From: Deinococcus malanensis
Lineage (GTDB): Bacteria; Deinococcota; Deinococci; Deinococcales; Deinococcaceae
Direction: 5' to 3'
DNA: 64,000 nt
NCBI RefSeq assembly: GCF_014647655.1
Contig: NZ_BMPP01000007.1
Span: forward strand, 62,001-126,000
The number at the start of each line of letters is the position of its first letter. Positions within the stretch are counted from its first letter, which is position 1. A model generated the notes under the pieces. The model was not told where the DNA came from. It worked only from the letters and a program-made list of their open reading frames with translations, and did no database searches. The translations under genes were made by a program, and so were the position numbers. Below, one piece after another: positions 59,693 to 64,000 of the stretch.

Positions 59693-60721
59693 CTATGGGA
59701 GATCAACAGGCTGCCGTGGAGGTGCGGTGGAACGGCGAACGACCACCTGGGTTCCCAGTTCCAGGCGATTTACGGACGGAGCGATTCCCGCCAGCAGCGT
59801 GATCAGCAAATTCGCGGCGGCAGCGCCCATCTCGTACAGGGGCTGGCGCACGGTGGTCAGCGACGGGTGAACCTGAGACGCCATGGGAATGTCATCGAAC
59901 CCGATCACCGAAACGTCCACTGGCACGCGCAGCCCGGCGTCCTTGACTGCCTCCATCGCGCCGAACGCCATCACGTCGTTCGACGCGAAGATGGCCGTCG
60001 GCGCCACGGGAAGTTCCAGAAGCGCTCTGGCCGCCTGAAATCCCCCTGGCTGCAGGAAATCCCCACCGCACACAAGCGTTTCGTCCACTCCGAGACCGTG
60101 AACGAGCAGCCCCTCGCGGTAGCCGCGCAGGCGCTCGAGGCTGGCGTGCGTGTCCATGCGGCCGGTAATGAAGCCGATGCGCCGGTGCCCCAGGCTGACG
60201 AGGTGATCCACCGCCTCACGCGCGCCGGAATAATTGTCCGCAGTGACCGCCGGTACATCGCGTGCTTCACCGCGATGGTCGATGACAACGCAGCGCTGCC
60301 CCGTTCTCTGGAGGAACGCCGGGAACTCCTGCGACGCCGGGGGAAGCACGATGAGCAGCCCGTCAGTGACGCCGCGGGTAAGGGCGTTGATTCGCTCGAA
60401 AGCTCTGGCACCGTGGGTGCTGGTGTACAGCACCAGATCGTACTCGTGCCGGGCGGCCGCTTCACCCGCGCCACGGACAATCTCAGCGATGTACTGGGTG
60501 CTGAGGTCCGGGACCACCATCCCCAGCACCTGCGTGCGGCTGCGGGCGAGTCCGCGCGCTCCGAGATTCGGAACGTAACCCGCAGTCCGGATGGCTTCGA
60601 GAACGCGCTCGCGAGTGTCCTGACCAACGCCCGGCCGGTCGTTCAGGACGCGGGAAACGGTCATGGCCGAAACCCCGCACAGGCGGGCAATATCGTTCAG
60701 CGTCGGTTCGTGGTCACTCAC
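59693..60721 (-). CDS. LacI-family transcriptional regulator
   Basis: 342 aa. Helix-turn-helix [27 protein letters not shown] with hinge [23 protein letters not shown], then a periplasmic-binding-like sensor domain ([75 protein letters not shown]). It is divergent from the GH52 gene, whose promoter carries GTTAACGCTAAC, a LacI-type palindrome centred on CG. It is probably the regulator of the xylosidase gene, with a xylo-oligosaccharide or xylose as effector (inferred). Confidence 0.93.
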   Translation of the reverse strand: MSDHEPTLNDIARLCGVSAMTVSRVLNDRPGVGQDTRERVLEAIRTAGYVPNLGARGLARSRTQVLGMVVPDLSTQYIAEIVRGAGEAAARHEYDLVLYTSTHGARAFERINALTRGVTDGLLIVLPPASQEFPAFLQRTGQRCVVIDHRGEARDVPAVTADNYSGAREAVDHLVSLGHRRIGFITGRMDTHASLERLRGYREGLLVHGLGVDETLVCGGDFLQPGGFQAARALLELPVAPTAIFASNDVMAFGAMEAVKDAGLRVPVDVSVIGFDDIPMASQVHPSLTTVRQPLYEMGAAAANLLITLLAGIAPSVNRLELGTQVVVRRSTAPPRQPVDLP

Positions 60722-60853
60722 GGATGCTCCATTTCCTCAGCGTGTCAGGCCATGTCGTCACTTCCCTTTGAGGTTCGAGCCTCAGCGTGGAACTAGCGGG
60801 CTGTGCAGGTGACGGGTTACGTCGGATCCCTCGTGGTGTCGGGGAAGCGTCGT

Positions 60854-60910
60854 TTGACAGGGCCTTTCAACTGCAATTAGCATAACCGCACCAGTTGAGT
60901 TAGCGTTAAC
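60854..60910 (+). promoter_or_regulatory. GH52 promoter with LacI-type operators
   Basis: -35 TTGACA (60854-60859), 18-nt spacer, -10 TAGCAT (60878-60883). Immediately downstream is GTTAGCGTTAAC (60899-60910), the reverse complement of GTTAACGCTAAC, a 12-bp LacI-type palindrome. A weaker copy, ATTAGCATAAC, overlaps the -10. A flanking inverted repeat TCAACTG / CAGTTGA spans both. Confidence 0.8.
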
Positions 60911-61049
60911 GTCCACTCGTAACATCGGCTCTGTTCCAGAGTCTTTCGAGAGCGGCATCCCAGAACCTCCGGTTTACCAGCCCCTGCCAGAAAAACACGC
61001 CGCCATCCTCCACACCGCACGTCACGCGAACACCTCCAAAAGGATCACC

Positions 61050-63137
<2,088 letters not shown>

Positions 63138-63144
63138 CCAGCAC

Positions 63145-63185
63145 AGGTGAGCGGTAGATGCAGTTCGCATCTGCCGCTCACGGTT
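63145..63185 (+). terminator. GH52 terminator
   Basis: Long stem GTGAGCGG-AGATGC / GCATCT-CCGCTCAC (63145-63179, one mismatch), loop AGTTC, followed by GGTTTTG. It starts 8 nt after the stop. Confidence 0.85.
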
Positions 63186-63209
63186 TTGAGCCGTGCTCTC
63201 AATTCGCGG

Positions 63210-63983
63210 CTATGGGGTTGGCTCTGGCTGGCGCATGCTGCGGTGCAGCCATGCGTAGTTCGCGGTGACGCTCTCCAAAGGGTCGCGCTGGCAGTGGTCC
63301 TGCTCGGCGATGAACCACTCGACGCCCGTTTCACGCGCCGCAGCGAGCATCCCGGTGAGGTCCACCTCGCCCTCACCCAGTTCCTCCGTGACCCACTTCC
63401 CATCGCGGAGGGCGACGTCCTTGACGTGCAGGAGAGGCGTACGCTGCGCGTACCGGCGCAGGTACCCGACGGGCGAGACTCCCCCGGCATGCGCCCACGC
63501 GGCGTCCAGTTCCACCAGCACGCCCGGCGCATCCTGAAACAGCGTATCGAAGGCGTACTGGCCGCCGTGCTGAGCTTCGAATTCGAAGACATGGTTGTGG
63601 TACGCGAACTTCAGGCCACGCTCCGCGCACGCGCGCGCCCACTGCTCGAGTTCCCGCGTGAAGGCCGACCAGCCCGCCGCGTCATGAACGAGGCCCGGTT
63701 CGATCCACGGGCACACGATGTACGGCGCGCCGACCTCCAGCACGCCCGCCGCGGCCTGCTCGAAGTCTTCACGCATGGCTGCGGCGCTCACGTGGCAGGC
63801 GACGGCACTTAACCCCTCACTGTCGAGCACGAGGCGCACCTCACGCGCCGGCACCCCCCCGAACCCGGCGAATTCCACGCCACGGTACCCGATGCCCGCG
63901 ACGTGCTGCAGTACGCCGACCATATCCGCGGCGACCTCATCACGCAGGGTGTACAGCTGCAACGCAATGCGCTCATGACTCAT
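63210..63983 (-). CDS. Xylose-isomerase-like TIM barrel sugar phosphate isomerase/epimerase
   Basis: 257 aa, AP_endonuc_2 fold. ALQLYTLRDEVAADMVGVLQHVAGIGYRGVEFAGF, LKFAYHNHVFEFE (metal-binding Glu/His), GVLVELDAAWAHAGGVSPV, LLHVKDVAL (His/Asp) and WFIAEQDHCQRDPLESV. The metal set E...D/H...E suits epimerases such as hydroxypyruvate or inosose isomerases; the substrate is not shown. The ATG follows GGAGG with 7 nt spacing. Its promoter lies beyond the window end. It may belong to a further sugar operon. Confidence 0.9.
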   Translation of the reverse strand: MSHERIALQLYTLRDEVAADMVGVLQHVAGIGYRGVEFAGFGGVPAREVRLVLDSEGLSAVACHVSAAAMREDFEQAAAGVLEVGAPYIVCPWIEPGLVHDAAGWSAFTRELEQWARACAERGLKFAYHNHVFEFEAQHGGQYAFDTLFQDAPGVLVELDAAWAHAGGVSPVGYLRRYAQRTPLLHVKDVALRDGKWVTEELGEGEVDLTGMLAAARETGVEWFIAEQDHCQRDPLESVTANYAWLHRSMRQPEPTP

Positions 63984-64000
63984 GCCAGAACCTCCTCTCC

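Overview
The window is a dense, GC-rich bacterial chromosome segment that fits the genus Deinococcus. The clues are high G+C with strong G/C third positions, frequent GTG starts, and about twenty genes whose start codon lies 6-9 nt after a TANNNT (-10) hexamer, the leaderless-promoter layout common in this genus. An HspR-type HAIR operator over the lon promoter, a TelA gene and the mix of gene families agree. The genus is inferred; there is no rRNA marker in the window. No insertion sequence, prophage, CRISPR array or rRNA was seen.

Layout. 1-4.3 kb (minus): fabH-fabD-DinB, coupled by 4-nt overlaps behind a promoter whose -35 lies in a TTGAACG palindrome; then tig, tRNA-Leu(UAG) and tRNA-His(GUG). 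4.7-9.3 kb (plus): acyl-CoA dehydrogenase, lon, AlgH/YqgE, tRNA-Asn(GUU). 9.4-12.5 kb: two small unknown genes, a truncated haemoglobin, and a chorismate mutase-DAHP synthase fusion. 12.8-15.1 kb (minus): Mrp/ApbC, a SufR-like regulator and a 2H phosphoesterase, each overlapping the next by ATGA. 15.2-18.6 kb: a degenerate Ser/Thr kinase with a PEGA-like tail, then guaA. 18.6-25.8 kb: YczE-like protein, ychF, and the minus-strand run ydcF, trmFO, murD, ftsW. 25.8-31.4 kb: DUF305, a small Cys/His protein, a double GNAT, DUF4258, an orphan amino-acid-binding protein, mnmE. 31.8-37.7 kb: a secreted Ala/Pro-rich protein, a two-gene ABC exporter, a PreP-type M16 protease.

37.8-42.8 kb: a three-gene envelope operon (Ig-like lipoprotein with a possible cohesin-like module, small exported protein, dockerin-like protein), then S4-DUF1684, comF and small genes with a second DinB. 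43.1-45.7 kb: gatC-serS and an alpha/beta hydrolase. 45.8-50.5 kb: an exopolysaccharide group (processive GT2, GH26-like, GH16) and a BsuPI-domain protein. 50.6-55.3 kb: hemE-hemH-hemY and telA.

55.6-64 kb is a catabolic xylose/xylan block: xylR(ROK)-xylB-xylA on minus from a promoter with a GTTA-N7-TAAC element, a LacI regulator, a GH52 beta-xylosidase behind a TTGACA promoter with a LacI-like operator, and a xylose-isomerase-like TIM barrel. Together they would release xylose from xylo-oligosaccharides and feed it to xylulose 5-phosphate.

The least explained loci are the lipoprotein/dockerin operon, the pseudokinase before guaA, and the link between Fe-S genes and a 2H phosphoesterase. Start codons were chosen from the leaderless -10 rule, Shine-Dalgarno sites or overlap with the upstream stop; the reason is given where it matters.
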